Shown: positions 7,145-16,774 of the stretch, piece after piece
Layout: each line of letters begins with the position of its first letter
Numbering within the stretch: position 1 is the first letter of the stretch
Source of the DNA: an uncultured Dorea sp.
GTDB taxonomy: Bacteria; Bacillota; Clostridia; Lachnospirales; Lachnospiraceae
NCBI GenBank assembly: GCA_910584265.1
Contig: CAJTZE010000042.1
Location: 1 to 29,159 of the forward strand
Reading direction: 5' to 3'
Length of the DNA stretch: 29,159 bases
The notes under the pieces: generated by a model
Databases searched by the model: none
Told to the model about the DNA's origin: nothing
The model's input: only the letters and a program-made list of their open reading frames with translations
Translations under genes and position numbers: made by a program

Positions 7145-8299
7145 ATGAAGAAAACATTAGTAAAAAGACTTATTGCTATTTGGATGGTTATGACCATGGC
7201 ATTTGGATTAATGGCATGCAGCAGCGGTAAAGAGGAAGCAGGAGGAGAGACATCTGAAACAGAAGATGCATCTGAAGATGCTGGGGATGCAGCAGAACTT
7301 GATATGTCTGCAGTAGGACGTTTCGCAGGATCTACAGATTTTGATCCGGATACAGAGACAGACGCTATGGACGGAAATGAATTGGCTGATATGCCAGCTC
7401 TTGATTCATATGGAATTGACTGGTCAACAGCAAAGTTCGGTATCATCGTAAAGACATTATCTAACGAGTCTTGGACAAACATCGCTGGTGGTGTTAAGGA
7501 TCAGCTTATAGAAGCAGGTGTTCCGGAAAAAAACATCGATCTTGTAGCACCGGACAGTGAGTCTGATGCAGAGCAGCAGCAGGCGCTTTGTGATGCACTT
7601 GTAGGCAAGGGATACGACGTTATTTTTATGGCGCCACAGGCTGACACAACACTGGATGCTCAGTGTAAAGAAGCTCGTGAGGCAGGAATTCTTGTTGTTA
7701 ATATTTTTGATTCAACCATGCAGGAAGCTGACCTCTATGTTGGTAACATCAGTCTTGACACCGGACGTCTTGCAGCAGAGTGGATTTGCGAAGATTGGTG
7801 TAAAGAAGAAGGACAGGTTGCAGTTGTTGAAGGTCTTCCGGGAGCATATGCTTCTATCAACCGTACCGCAGGATTCCTTGAGGTATGTGAAAAATATGAC
7901 GGAATTGAAGTTGTTGCTGACGTAGTTGGTAATTGGGACCGTCAGGAGGCAATGGATCAGGCTGCTACAATTATCAACCAGTATCCGGATATCAAAGCTT
8001 TCTACTGCTGTAACGATACTATGGAACTTGGTGTAGTTGAGGCTATTAAGGAAGCTAACAAGCATGGCGAGATCGCTGTTATTGGATCAGACGGTATTGA
8101 GGGCGCTATCACATCTATTGCAGCAGGCGATGCCACAGGTACAATCGATCTTAACCTCTATGTAGGCGGTAAGATGGCGGCAGAGGCTGCATTACGTCTT
8201 ATTGCAGGCGAAGATATACCGAGAGTCGTAAAGGTTCCACAGATTGTTATCACAAAGGATAACACAACAGACCACGTGGGTTACGATCCTGATAAATAA
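7145..8299 (+). CDS. Sugar-type ABC transporter substrate-binding lipoprotein
   Basis: The start at 7145 follows an AAGGAGG site; longer in-frame starts from 7028 have no such site and would bury the signal peptide. 384 residues. A lipoprotein signal (residues 1-24) ends in the lipobox LMAC with C25 as the lipidated residue, followed by an acidic Ser/Glu-rich linker to about residue 90. The rest is a type I periplasmic-binding fold of the ribose/galactose-binding family (RbsB-like). It should sit on the outer face of the membrane and deliver a sugar or related polyol to the permease. First gene of the importer operon, separated from the ATPase by a terminator-like hairpin, which would give more binding protein than ATPase. 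Confidence 0.93.
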   Translation: MKKTLVKRLIAIWMVMTMAFGLMACSSGKEEAGGETSETEDASEDAGDAAELDMSAVGRFAGSTDFDPDTETDAMDGNELADMPALDSYGIDWSTAKFGIIVKTLSNESWTNIAGGVKDQLIEAGVPEKNIDLVAPDSESDAEQQQALCDALVGKGYDVIFMAPQADTTLDAQCKEAREAGILVVNIFDSTMQEADLYVGNISLDTGRLAAEWICEDWCKEEGQVAVVEGLPGAYASINRTAGFLEVCEKYDGIEVVADVVGNWDRQEAMDQAATIINQYPDIKAFYCCNDTMELGVVEAIKEANKHGEIAVIGSDGIEGAITSIAAGDATGTIDLNLYVGGKMAAEAALRLIAGEDIPRVVKVPQIVITKDNTTDHVGYDPDK

Positions 8300-8343
8300 A
8301 TATTGTAGTTACATAATTTCGATAGAATACTAATTGAAGGAAT

Positions 8344-8378
8344 GGGCCCAGAGATTTCTAGGTTTCTGGGCTCCTTTT
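8344..8378 (+). terminator. Intercistronic attenuating hairpin after the binding-protein gene
   Basis: GGGCCCAGA pairs with TCTGGGCTC (one G-U pair), followed by CTTTT. The stem of about 9 pairs looks like a partial terminator or a 3' stabiliser that lowers expression of downstream genes relative to the binding protein. Confidence 0.5.
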
Positions 8379-8407
8379 ATATAAAAAAGAGGGCGAAAGG
8401 AGAAGAG

Positions 8408-9910
8408 ATGAACAGTAATCAAGAAACAGTATTGCACTTGAAGAATATCAGCAAATCCTTTCCGGGTGTTAAAGCATTAAGAGATGTGAATCTGGAAGTG
8501 TATAAGGGTGAAGTTCATGCTCTTGTCGGGGAGAATGGCGCTGGTAAATCCACCTTGCTGAATGTTATGAAGGGTATTTACGAGGCAGATGAGGGAGAAA
8601 TCATTTATGAGGGCCAGCCGGTTACAATTAAGAACCCGGGACATGCAAGCAAGATCGGAATTAATATGGTGCATCAGGAATTAAACCTGGTTCCGGAACT
8701 GACGGTTGGACAGAATATCCTTTTGGGAAATGAGCCCCTTAAGGCAGGTATTATTAATTATTCAGAACTTTATGCCAGATGCGAAGAAATTTTAATTGAA
8801 CTGGGATGTACGTTTAGCAGTGATGAAAAGGTTGGTAATCTGAGTGTGGCGAATATGCAGATGGTGGCGATTGGACGCTGTCTGATGCACAATTCTAAAG
8901 TAGTGGCGTTGGATGAACCTACAGCCAGCTTATCAGATACAGAGATTGAGCATCTGTTCACTATTATTAAGAAACTGAAAGAAGCCGGAACCGCAATTAT
9001 CTATGTGTCCCATCGGCTTGATGAGTTATTTGGGATTGCGGACAGAGTGACCGTTTTCCGTGATGGAATGCATATTGCAACGAAGGATATTCGTGAAGTT
9101 ACCAGAGATTCGTTGGTTGAGCTTATGGTAGGACGAAGCGTATCTGAATACATGGCTCACAGCAATAATTATTCCGTTGAGGAAGAAGTACTGAGAGTAG
9201 AGCATCTGACATCAAAAGGAAAGTTTGAAGATATTAACTTTAAACTGAAAAAAGGTGAGATCTTAGGTTTTTCTGGTCTGGTAGGGGCGGGACGTACGGA
9301 AGTGATGAGAGTGATTTTCGGAGCAGATAAGTATGATTCCGGAGAAATCTACTTACATAATAAGAAATTGGACATTAAGGATTGCGGATCTGCCATAAAG
9401 TCTGGTATTGCCCTTATTCCGGAAGAAAGGAAGGCACAGGGATTTATTAAGGGTCAGAGCAATGCTATTAATATGAATGTCAGTATATTGAATAAATATA
9501 TTAAGGCAGGAGCAATCAATTATAAGAAACTATATGACAATACAGAACATTATATTGAGAAACTGAAGATCGTACCACCGAATCCGCACGCACATACAGA
9601 CACGATGTCTGGCGGCAATCAGCAAAAGGTCGTACTTGCGAAATGGATGAGTGCAAATTCCGAGGTGATGATATATGATGAGCCGACACGGGGAATTGAT
9701 ATTGGTGCAAAGAGCGAGATCTACAGACTTATGGACGATTTTGTTAAGAATGGAGGATCTATTATCATGGTATCCTCAGAATTGCCAGAGATACTGGGAA
9801 TGTGCGACCGTATTGTTGTAATGCACGAGGGACGCATCACAGGAGAGTTGGATGGCAAGGACGCTACAGAAGTGAATGTTTTACATTATGCAATGGGAGG
9901 AGATCAATAA
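8408..9910 (+). CDS. Sugar ABC transporter ATP-binding protein, two ATPase domains (RbsA/MglA-like)
   Basis: The start at 8408 was chosen for its GAAAGGAG site; an upstream ATG at 8342 lies in the hairpin region. 500 residues with two ABC domains. In the first, the Walker A motif is GENGAGKST (41-49), the signature LSVAN (145) and Walker B VVALDEPT (165-172). In the second, the P-loop is degenerate (GLVGAGRTE, 290-298), but the signature MSGGNQQ (400-406) and YDEPTRGID (about 423) are present. This asymmetry is normal for the RbsA/MglA/XylG family. It drives import through the adjacent permease, whose gene begins 2 bases after its stop. Confidence 0.94.
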   Translation: MNSNQETVLHLKNISKSFPGVKALRDVNLEVYKGEVHALVGENGAGKSTLLNVMKGIYEADEGEIIYEGQPVTIKNPGHASKIGINMVHQELNLVPELTVGQNILLGNEPLKAGIINYSELYARCEEILIELGCTFSSDEKVGNLSVANMQMVAIGRCLMHNSKVVALDEPTASLSDTEIEHLFTIIKKLKEAGTAIIYVSHRLDELFGIADRVTVFRDGMHIATKDIREVTRDSLVELMVGRSVSEYMAHSNNYSVEEEVLRVEHLTSKGKFEDINFKLKKGEILGFSGLVGAGRTEVMRVIFGADKYDSGEIYLHNKKLDIKDCGSAIKSGIALIPEERKAQGFIKGQSNAINMNVSILNKYIKAGAINYKKLYDNTEHYIEKLKIVPPNPHAHTDTMSGGNQQKVVLAKWMSANSEVMIYDEPTRGIDIGAKSEIYRLMDDFVKNGGSIIMVSSELPEILGMCDRIVVMHEGRITGELDGKDATEVNVLHYAMGGDQ

Positions 9911-9912
9911 CT

Positions 9913-10890
9913 ATGAGTAACAATAATAATGAAAGATATATTATTAAACAGCCTTGGTATAAGAGATATGCGCGTATTGGAAGTACGCTGTTGTCACTGG
10001 TAGCTCTTTGTATCTTTTTTTCATTTGCTACACCGGACTTTTTAAACGTATTTAATTTAATGTCGGTTGTCAGAGCTTGCTCTGTTACAATCATTATGAC
10101 CATGGGTATGCTGATCGTAATCCTGACCGGAGGCATCGACCTTTCAGTAGGACCGGTCATCGCAGTTGTAGGAGTTATGCTTGCTACCATGCTTGTGAAT
10201 GGAGTGCATCCGGCTCTGGCAGTGATTATTTCAATTCTTTTAGGATGTTCAATGGGACTGATCAATGGATTTCTTGTATCGAAGTTTAAACTTCAGGCAT
10301 TCCTGGTTACATTGGCAACACAGACAGCGTTCAGAGGTTTCGCTCTACTGTATACAAAGGGACGTCCGGTGGCTGGCGTGCCGTCTAGCTATACTTCAGT
10401 AGTCGGAGGTAAGATCGGAGGATCATTCCCTGTACCGATTTTGATTATGATCGTTGCAGTTATTGTTTTTGGGCTGGTTGTGAAATATTGTAAAGTAGGT
10501 GTGTATGCCTATGCTATCGGAAGTAACGAGGAAGCGGCAAGATTGTCCGGTATCAATGTTACCCTGTATAAGATGTCTATTTATGTGATTGCGGGATTTA
10601 TGTATGCACTGGCAGCAATCACTATGATAGGACGCCTTGGAGCTGCAGAGCCTACCGCGGCGGCAGGATTTGAGCTGGATGCTATCGCAGCATGTGCAAT
10701 CGGCGGAGCATCTCTTGCGGGTGGTAAAGGATCTGTGGCTGGCGCAGTTATCGGTGCATTGATCATGCAGGTACTGACCAATGGTATGACTCTGATGAAT
10801 GTACAGTCCTACTATCAGCAGATTGTAACAGGTATCGTAATCGTTATTGCTATCCTGATTGACAGATTTACGAATAGAGATACAAAATAA
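9913..10890 (+). CDS. Sugar ABC transporter permease (RbsC-like)
   Basis: 325 residues from the ATG at 9913, with GGAGGAG at the ATPase end as ribosome site. Highly hydrophobic, with about ten predicted membrane segments after a short polar N-terminus. The ILTGGIDLSVGP stretch near residues 70-80 is the hallmark of the RbsC/AraH/XylH permease family. It forms the homodimeric channel partnering the two-domain ATPase. A longer in-frame start at 9802 lies inside the ATPase gene and has no ribosome site. Confidence 0.94.
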   Translation: MSNNNNERYIIKQPWYKRYARIGSTLLSLVALCIFFSFATPDFLNVFNLMSVVRACSVTIIMTMGMLIVILTGGIDLSVGPVIAVVGVMLATMLVNGVHPALAVIISILLGCSMGLINGFLVSKFKLQAFLVTLATQTAFRGFALLYTKGRPVAGVPSSYTSVVGGKIGGSFPVPILIMIVAVIVFGLVVKYCKVGVYAYAIGSNEEAARLSGINVTLYKMSIYVIAGFMYALAAITMIGRLGAAEPTAAAGFELDAIAACAIGGASLAGGKGSVAGAVIGALIMQVLTNGMTLMNVQSYYQQIVTGIVIVIAILIDRFTNRDTK

Positions 10891-10924
10891 TTATTCATTC
10901 ATAACCAATATAAGGAGGAGAATC

Positions 10925-11698
10925 ATGAACTATAAACCATTTGACGGAAGTTTTTCTATTAAAGATAAGGTAGCCCTTGTAACAGGAGCGGCAAGCGGAA
11001 TCGGCAAGGCAACGGCAATCGCGTTTGCAAAGGCAGGTGCAAAGCTTGTGCTGATTGACATGTCTCCGGCTGTGGAGGGCTTTGCAAAAGAGCTTACGGA
11101 TGAGTTTGGCGCAGAGACATTACCGGTCGTATGTGATCTTACACCGGTAAGCGCAGGGCCTATGATCGTGGAGAAAGCAGACGAGCGTTTCGGACGGATT
11201 GATATTCTTGCAAGCATAGCAGGTGTTGGTCTGGTTGATTATGCTGTTGATATCACAGAGGAGCTGTGGGACAAGACGATGCTGATCAACTCTAAGGCCG
11301 CGTTCTTCCTCTGCCAGGCTGTAGGTAAGTATATGATCGCACATGGCGGCGGCAAGATCGTTGCAGTTGCGTCTCAGGGCGGTGTAATTGCTACAGATAG
11401 ACATGTGGCTTATACGGCAAGTAAGGCAGCTCTTATTGGTACCATTAAGACGCTCGCTCTTGAGTGGGGTCAGTATAATATCAATGCGAACCTGGTATCT
11501 CCTACTGTTGTCCTTACTGAGATGGGAGAGCGCATCTGGGAAGGTGAGAAGGGCGTTGAGATGAAGAAGAAGATTCCTTCAGGACGTTTCTGCCATCCAG
11601 ATGAGATTGCAGCGGCAATTCTTTTCCTTTCCAGTGATGCGGCAAACATGATCAACGGTGAGAACCTCCTGGTTGACGGAGGCTATACGGTACAGTAA
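10925..11698 (+). CDS. Short-chain dehydrogenase/reductase (SDR)
   Basis: 257 residues, start chosen by the AAGGAGGAG site just before 10925. The cofactor motif TGAASGIG spans 20-27, and D45 after the second strand favours NAD over NADP. The catalytic set is N121, S150, Y163 and K167 (YTASK). The usual NNAG motif reads ASIAG, a mild deviation. Expected role: oxidise a hydroxyl of the imported polyol or sugar to a ketose, or reduce a ketone. Its place between permease and kinase fits a first oxidation before phosphorylation. Confidence 0.92.
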   Translation: MNYKPFDGSFSIKDKVALVTGAASGIGKATAIAFAKAGAKLVLIDMSPAVEGFAKELTDEFGAETLPVVCDLTPVSAGPMIVEKADERFGRIDILASIAGVGLVDYAVDITEELWDKTMLINSKAAFFLCQAVGKYMIAHGGGKIVAVASQGGVIATDRHVAYTASKAALIGTIKTLALEWGQYNINANLVSPTVVLTEMGERIWEGEKGVEMKKKIPSGRFCHPDEIAAAILFLSSDAANMINGENLLVDGGYTVQ

Positions 11699-11723
11699 AT
11701 TGATTTGACGGAGGGGAAGAACT

Positions 11724-13238
11724 ATGAGTATTCTCGGTTTTGATCTTGGAACAGGAGCTTGTAAAGGAGTTGCATTTGATTCAGTGGGAAATATTCTTGC
11801 AAAAGCGGAGAAGGGCTATGACACATATAGCCCTTCTCCGGGATGGTGTGAGCTTGAACCGAATGAATTTATCAATGCGATCAGAGAAGTGTGTCTTAGC
11901 ATCCGGGCTAAGATCCCGAATGATGAGCCGATCGCAGTAGCGTTCAGCTCTCATGGAGAGACAATCATTCCGGTAGGCTATGACCGTAAACCGGTAGGAC
12001 CTGCTTATATGAATGCAGATAATCGCGCAGTTGTTGAAGTAGAAGAGTTAATAAAGAAGATCCCGGCTAAGAGAATCTATGAGATTACCGGTACACCGCC
12101 GCATCCTATGTATGGACTTGCGAATATTCTATGGGTGAAAGCTCATGAGCCGGAGAGATATGAAGCTACGGACAAGTTCTGCCCGCCGGAGGGATTTCTT
12201 ATGGCGATGATGGGATTTGAGCCGGTTTGTAATTATTCAAATTGCTGCAGAAATATGGCATTTGATATTCGTAAGAAAGAATGGTCGCGGGAAATTCTTG
12301 ATGCAGCAGGAATCAGTGTGGAACGGATGTGCAAACCGGTTCCATCCGGGCAGCTTGTGGGTCAGCTTGACAAGGAACATGCAGAGTTATTTGGACTTCC
12401 GGAAGGAATTTCAGTGGTTACAGGAGGTTTTGATCACTTCAGTACCTCAATTGGTTCCGGTGCAATCCATAAGGGAATGGTTTCCTGCTCATGCGGAACC
12501 TATGAGGGTCTTACTACACTTTCCGATGAGCCGAACAGTTCCGATGAGGCATTTGACTGCTGTCTGAACACATTCTGCCATCTGGACGGTAAGTATTCGA
12601 ACTTCGTATATGTGCCAGCCGGAATGGGGACGAAATGGATGGTGAATGAAGTCTGTGCGGCTGAGAGGATGAAAGCAGAGGAACAGGGTAAGTCTGTCTA
12701 TCAGTATCTTGCAGAGGAAGTAGATAAGCTTCCTAAGACCCCGACAGATATTTATTTTGCACCACATCTTGTGGGATCTTGTACACCATATAATAACCCT
12801 GCTGCAAGAGGTGTAATCTATGGAATCACACCGTATACCACCAGACCGCAGCTTTATAAGGCAACCTATGAATGTATTGCATATGAGTATACACAGTTGT
12901 GTGATCTGCTTGACAAGATGGTCGGCGAGTTTGATCTTGTACGTATGAGTGGCGGCGGCGCCAGATCTGAATTTGCACTTCAGCTTAGATGTGATAATTC
13001 CGGCAAGACAATTGAGTGTCTCGAGACCGATGAGGCTCCGGCCCTTGGAGTGGCTATTCTTGCAGGCGTGGCAGTTGGTGTGTTTGACAGTCTGGAAGAG
13101 GGACTTGAGAAGAATGTACGAATCAGAACCACAGTGAAGCCGAATATTGAGATAACAGCAAAGTACGCCGATGCCAGAAAGATGTATGATACTTTGTATC
13201 AGTCATTGGCGCCGGTCAGAGATGGGTGGAAATTATGA
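11724..13238 (+). CDS. FGGY-family carbohydrate kinase
   Basis: 504 residues, the usual length for this family. The N-terminal phosphate loop GFDLGTGACKG (5-15), the catalytic-base region GGFDH with D237, and the C-terminal adenosine motif MSGGGARSE (about 410) are all present. It transfers phosphate from ATP to a hydroxyl, usually of a ketose or polyol (family members act on xylulose, ribulose, glycerol, rhamnulose and erythritol). The substrate here is not deducible. Its stop overlaps the start of the VOC gene in an ATGA, showing translational coupling. Confidence 0.93.
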   Translation: MSILGFDLGTGACKGVAFDSVGNILAKAEKGYDTYSPSPGWCELEPNEFINAIREVCLSIRAKIPNDEPIAVAFSSHGETIIPVGYDRKPVGPAYMNADNRAVVEVEELIKKIPAKRIYEITGTPPHPMYGLANILWVKAHEPERYEATDKFCPPEGFLMAMMGFEPVCNYSNCCRNMAFDIRKKEWSREILDAAGISVERMCKPVPSGQLVGQLDKEHAELFGLPEGISVVTGGFDHFSTSIGSGAIHKGMVSCSCGTYEGLTTLSDEPNSSDEAFDCCLNTFCHLDGKYSNFVYVPAGMGTKWMVNEVCAAERMKAEEQGKSVYQYLAEEVDKLPKTPTDIYFAPHLVGSCTPYNNPAARGVIYGITPYTTRPQLYKATYECIAYEYTQLCDLLDKMVGEFDLVRMSGGGARSEFALQLRCDNSGKTIECLETDEAPALGVAILAGVAVGVFDSLEEGLEKNVRIRTTVKPNIEITAKYADARKMYDTLYQSLAPVRDGWKL

Positions 13239-13621
13239 TGAAAGAATTTATAACAGGATTACAGCATATTGGATTGCCGACAGCGAATATGGACGCGACA
13301 ACAGCGTTTTATAAGGAACTGGGATTTGAAGTAGTATATGAAACGATCAATGAAGCCAATGGAGCCAGAGTGGCGTTTCTGAAACAGGGGAATCTGACCA
13401 TAGAGGCATACGAAGATGAGGCGAAGATGGCGACCGGTTCCATCGATCATGTGGCGATTGATGTGACAGACATTGCGAAGGTATATGAAATTATCTGTGA
13501 GAAGAATCTAAACACATTGCAGGATACGATTAACTTCCTTCCATTCTGGGATAATGGAGTAAAATTTTTTACGATTTTGGGACCGAATAAGGAACGGGTA
13601 GAATTCAGCCAGATGATGTAA
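13235..13621 (+). CDS. VOC-superfamily (glyoxalase-like) protein
   Basis: 128 residues from the ATG at 13235, whose ATGA overlaps the kinase stop; a GTG at 13226 is less likely. Two beta-alpha-beta-beta-beta modules are visible (about 8-60 and 70-126). Probable metal ligands are H11, E57, H72 and E123, the glyoxalase I pattern. Family members include glyoxalase I, methylmalonyl-CoA epimerase, dioxygenases and sugar-related isomerases. In this operon it could be an epimerase or isomerase of a keto-sugar phosphate, or detoxify a reactive dicarbonyl; neither can be chosen from sequence. Confidence 0.85.
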   Translation: MMKEFITGLQHIGLPTANMDATTAFYKELGFEVVYETINEANGARVAFLKQGNLTIEAYEDEAKMATGSIDHVAIDVTDIAKVYEIICEKNLNTLQDTINFLPFWDNGVKFFTILGPNKERVEFSQMM

Positions 13622-13673
13622 GTATATAAGTAGCAGAAAGAGCTTTACCCTATTGTGGGTAGAAGGGAGAAAC

Positions 13674-14777
13674 ATGATGAATATTACGTTTAATATGCCA
13701 GTCCGGGTTTTTTGCGGAAAAGGATGCTTGCTGGAACATAAAGAGGAGTTTGGTAAATACGGAAAGAAGGCCATTGTAGTCACTGACCCGATTTCCTTTA
13801 CAGCGACAGGGGCAGATAAAGATATTATTGCCGCCCTGGAGGATCAGAAGATTGAATATGTAGTTTGTGATAAGGTACAGAGCAATCCTACCATTGAGGT
13901 GGTTAGAGAGTGTGCTAAGGTCAGCAAAGAATTTGGCGCGGAATTTGTGGTTTCTGTTGGCGGTGGTTCTTCGCTGGATACTGCCAAAGCAGTAGCCTTG
14001 CTGTCAAGGCAAGATGCGCCGGATGAAGAGTTGTTTAAAACTGCATTTACAGATGATGTACTTCCGATTATTGCGATTCCGACTACTTCAGGAACCGGTT
14101 CTGAAGTTACACCATATGCCATGATCATTGATTCTAAACGTGGAACCAAGAATAATCTGAAACAACAGACTTTCTTCTCAAAGGCAGCATTCGTAGATTA
14201 CAGATACACCATGACCATGCCAAGAGGAGTAGCAGTCAATACATCCATTGATGCAATGACACATGCAATGGAGAGTGTTTTTGCTAAGACAACAAACTCT
14301 CTGGTACAGGCAATTGCTTATGAGAGTATCGGAACCATGGCGAAGGCATTCCCGCATATGCTGGAGAACGCTCTTGTGGAAGAGGATTACGAGAATATGG
14401 CACAGGCCTCTGTTATGGCAGGTATGGTGGTGTCTCAGACTAGGACAACCATTCTTCATGGCGCAAGCTATCCGCTTACATCCCACAAGCATATCGCCCA
14501 CGGAAGAGCGATGGCTCTGATCATTGCAAATTACCTGCAGTTAACTGCAAAGTATGAACCGGAAGTGGTTGATAGACTGATCCATGTTATGAATATGAAG
14601 GATTTAGATGAGTTCTGCAATATAATCAGCACGTTTGTTGGAGAGGTGAAGCCTGAAGAGAGACTTACTGCAGAGGAAGTGGAGAAATTTACAGATGAAG
14701 TAATGGCTTCCCATAATTTGGCAAATACCAAGATTCCTGTTGAACGCGAAGATATCGTTTCTATCTTCAATTATTGA
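13674..14777 (+). CDS. Iron-containing (type III) alcohol dehydrogenase
   Basis: 367 residues from the ATG at 13674 with an AGAAGGGAG site; a TTG at 13653 is rejected. The nucleotide motif GGGSSLDTAK spans 96-105. Iron ligands D193, H197, H262 and H276 match the spacing of lactaldehyde reductase (FucO). It probably interconverts an aldehyde and an alcohol with NAD(H). In this locus it could dispose of the aldehyde produced by the divergent GRE or by the thiamine enzyme. Confidence 0.92.
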   Translation: MMNITFNMPVRVFCGKGCLLEHKEEFGKYGKKAIVVTDPISFTATGADKDIIAALEDQKIEYVVCDKVQSNPTIEVVRECAKVSKEFGAEFVVSVGGGSSLDTAKAVALLSRQDAPDEELFKTAFTDDVLPIIAIPTTSGTGSEVTPYAMIIDSKRGTKNNLKQQTFFSKAAFVDYRYTMTMPRGVAVNTSIDAMTHAMESVFAKTTNSLVQAIAYESIGTMAKAFPHMLENALVEEDYENMAQASVMAGMVVSQTRTTILHGASYPLTSHKHIAHGRAMALIIANYLQLTAKYEPEVVDRLIHVMNMKDLDEFCNIISTFVGEVKPEERLTAEEVEKFTDEVMASHNLANTKIPVEREDIVSIFNY

Positions 14778-14787
14778 GGTGAAGACT

Positions 14788-15741
14788 GTGCTTGAGAAAA
14801 ATACACTACTTGATTTATATTCAAAAATGCTCTGTATCAGAGCGTTTGATGAGAAGATAGCCTATTTCTTTTCTTTGGGTAAGGTGCATGGAACTACACA
14901 TCTTTATGTAGGTGAAGAAGCTACGGCAGCAGGAGTGTGTTCAGTATTAAAGGAACAGGATTATATTACCAGTACCCACAGAGGACATGGGCACGCGATC
15001 GCCATGGGAATGGATATGAATTTGATGATGGCAGAAATGCTGGGTAAAGTGGATGGTTACTGCAAAGGCAAGGGCGGATCTATGCATATTGCCGATCTGG
15101 ATAAAGGTAATCTTGGAGCCAATGGTGTCGTTGGAGGCGGGTTTTGTATTGCGGCAGGCGCGGCCTTAAGTCAGCAGATGAACCATACAGACGGCATCAC
15201 AGTGTGTTTCTTTGGGGATGGCGCAATTAACGAAGGCAATTTCCACGAGGCAGCGAATCTGGCTTCCATCTGGAAGCTGCCGGTTCTCTTTCTCTGTGAG
15301 AATAATCAGTATGCATTGTCAACTCCGAAATCATATGCTATGAATATCGATAAGATATCCGACAGGGCTTTGGCGTATGGAATGAAGGGAATGGAGCTTG
15401 ACGGCAACGATGTGATTGGTGTGTATGAGGCAATCAAGGAAGCAAGAGAAGATGTTTTGAAAAATGGACCGATGCTAATCTGCTGTAATACATATCGTTA
15501 TATGGGTCATTCCAGAAGTGATGCACAGACTTATCGAACACGTGAAGAGGTAAATGACTGGAAGAAGAACAGAGATCCGATTGACCGGATGGAGAAATAT
15601 ATGCTTGCTAATGGATTTACAAAAGATGAATTGTCAAAGGCCAGGCAGGAAGCAGAAAGAAAGATTGAACAGGCTGTTCAGTTTGCAGAAGAAAGTCCGT
15701 TCCCTGGTTTGGAATTGATTACAACCGATGTATATGCTTAG
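14788..15741 (+). CDS. Thiamine-diphosphate dehydrogenase E1 alpha subunit (AcoA-like)
   Basis: The start is taken as GTG 14788, five bases after GAGGTGA; a longer start at 14740 would overlap the alcohol dehydrogenase. 317 residues. The thiamine-binding motif runs from GDG (143-145) to NN (172-173). STHRGHGH (62-69) and the GGSMH region near 97 are typical of E1 alpha of acetoin and branched-chain or pyruvate complexes. With the beta subunit it should form an alpha2beta2 enzyme that attacks a carbonyl next to a hydroxyl or carboxylate. No E2 acyltransferase, E3 or lipoate genes are in the window, so a plain oxidative complex role is uncertain. Confidence 0.92.
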   Translation: MLEKNTLLDLYSKMLCIRAFDEKIAYFFSLGKVHGTTHLYVGEEATAAGVCSVLKEQDYITSTHRGHGHAIAMGMDMNLMMAEMLGKVDGYCKGKGGSMHIADLDKGNLGANGVVGGGFCIAAGAALSQQMNHTDGITVCFFGDGAINEGNFHEAANLASIWKLPVLFLCENNQYALSTPKSYAMNIDKISDRALAYGMKGMELDGNDVIGVYEAIKEAREDVLKNGPMLICCNTYRYMGHSRSDAQTYRTREEVNDWKKNRDPIDRMEKYMLANGFTKDELSKARQEAERKIEQAVQFAEESPFPGLELITTDVYA

Positions 15742-15762
15742 AAATAGTGATAGGAATAGAGA

Positions 15763-16746
15763 ATGGATATGGAAAGAATACTAACTTACTCAAAAGCAAT
15801 AAAAGAAGCCATGGTTCAGAAGATGAGGGAAGATCCAAAAGTATTTCTGATGGGAGAAGATGTGGGAATCTATGGTGGTTCTTTTGGTGTTTCCGTGGGA
15901 ATGTTTGATGAATTCGGATCGGAACGAGTGAGAGATACACCGATTTCCGAGGCTGCTATTGCCGGCGCTGCGGCGGGTGCAGCAGTTACTGGAATGAGAC
16001 CGATTGCTGAGATTATGTTCTCGGATTTTCTGACAATTGCGGCAGATCAGATTGTAAATCAGGCTGCTAAGATGAGATATATGTTTGGTGGAAAAGCTAT
16101 GGTTCCGATGGTGGTGAGAGCTGCCGAAGGCTCTGGTTCAGGCGCTGCGGCGCAGCACAGTCAGAGCATCGAGGCGTGGTTCTGTCATATTCCGGGACTC
16201 AAGGTTATTGTTCCATCGACGCCATATGATGCCAAGGGTCTTTTGATTAGTTCGGTCGAGGATAATAATCCGGTCATTTTCTTTGAACAGAGAAAGCTTT
16301 ATCAATTGAAAGGCGGTGTTCCGGAAGAAATGTACCGCATTCCAATTGGAAAAGCGGATATCAAACGGAAAGGAAAGGATGTTACGGTTATCACATATGG
16401 ACGCATGGTACATATGTGTCTCGAAGTGGCAGAGAAATTGTCATTAGAAGGTATTGATGTGGAGGTAATGGATCTTAGAACTCTGAGTCCATTAGATAAG
16501 GATGCGATAATCTCATCTGTAAAGAAGACAAAACATGTTGTGATTGTACATGAGGCTAATCTTACCGGGGGGATCGGTGGAGAAATTGCAGGAATCATAT
16601 GTGACAGTGAGGCATTTTTCTACTTGGATGCACCTGTAAAAAGAGTGTGTGGCATGGACGTTCCAATTCCTTATAACCTTGAATTAGAAAAAAATTCAGT
16701 CCCGACAGCCAGGACGATTGAAGAAGCAATCAAAATGACAGTTTAA
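15763..16746 (+). CDS. Thiamine-diphosphate dehydrogenase E1 beta subunit (AcoB-like)
   Basis: 327 residues, the normal size. The catalytic Glu that activates thiamine is E63 in the PISEAAIAG segment. The C-terminal transketolase-like domain covers about 200-320. It starts 21 bases after E1 alpha with an AGGAA site six bases before the ATG; an alternative ATG lies six bases further. It partners the preceding subunit. Last enzyme gene of the operon before the regulator. Confidence 0.92.
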   Translation: MDMERILTYSKAIKEAMVQKMREDPKVFLMGEDVGIYGGSFGVSVGMFDEFGSERVRDTPISEAAIAGAAAGAAVTGMRPIAEIMFSDFLTIAADQIVNQAAKMRYMFGGKAMVPMVVRAAEGSGSGAAAQHSQSIEAWFCHIPGLKVIVPSTPYDAKGLLISSVEDNNPVIFFEQRKLYQLKGGVPEEMYRIPIGKADIKRKGKDVTVITYGRMVHMCLEVAEKLSLEGIDVEVMDLRTLSPLDKDAIISSVKKTKHVVIVHEANLTGGIGGEIAGIICDSEAFFYLDAPVKRVCGMDVPIPYNLELEKNSVPTARTIEEAIKMTV

Positions 16747-16774
16747 AGTGCGGAAACTCAAGCTGTATTTTCTC

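Noticed and set aside
1795..16746. Bacterial microcompartment locus
   Set aside because: No shell-protein genes or encapsulation genes are in the window.
14788..16746. Complete acetoin or pyruvate dehydrogenase complex
   Set aside because: No E2, E3 or lipoate ligase gene lies nearby.
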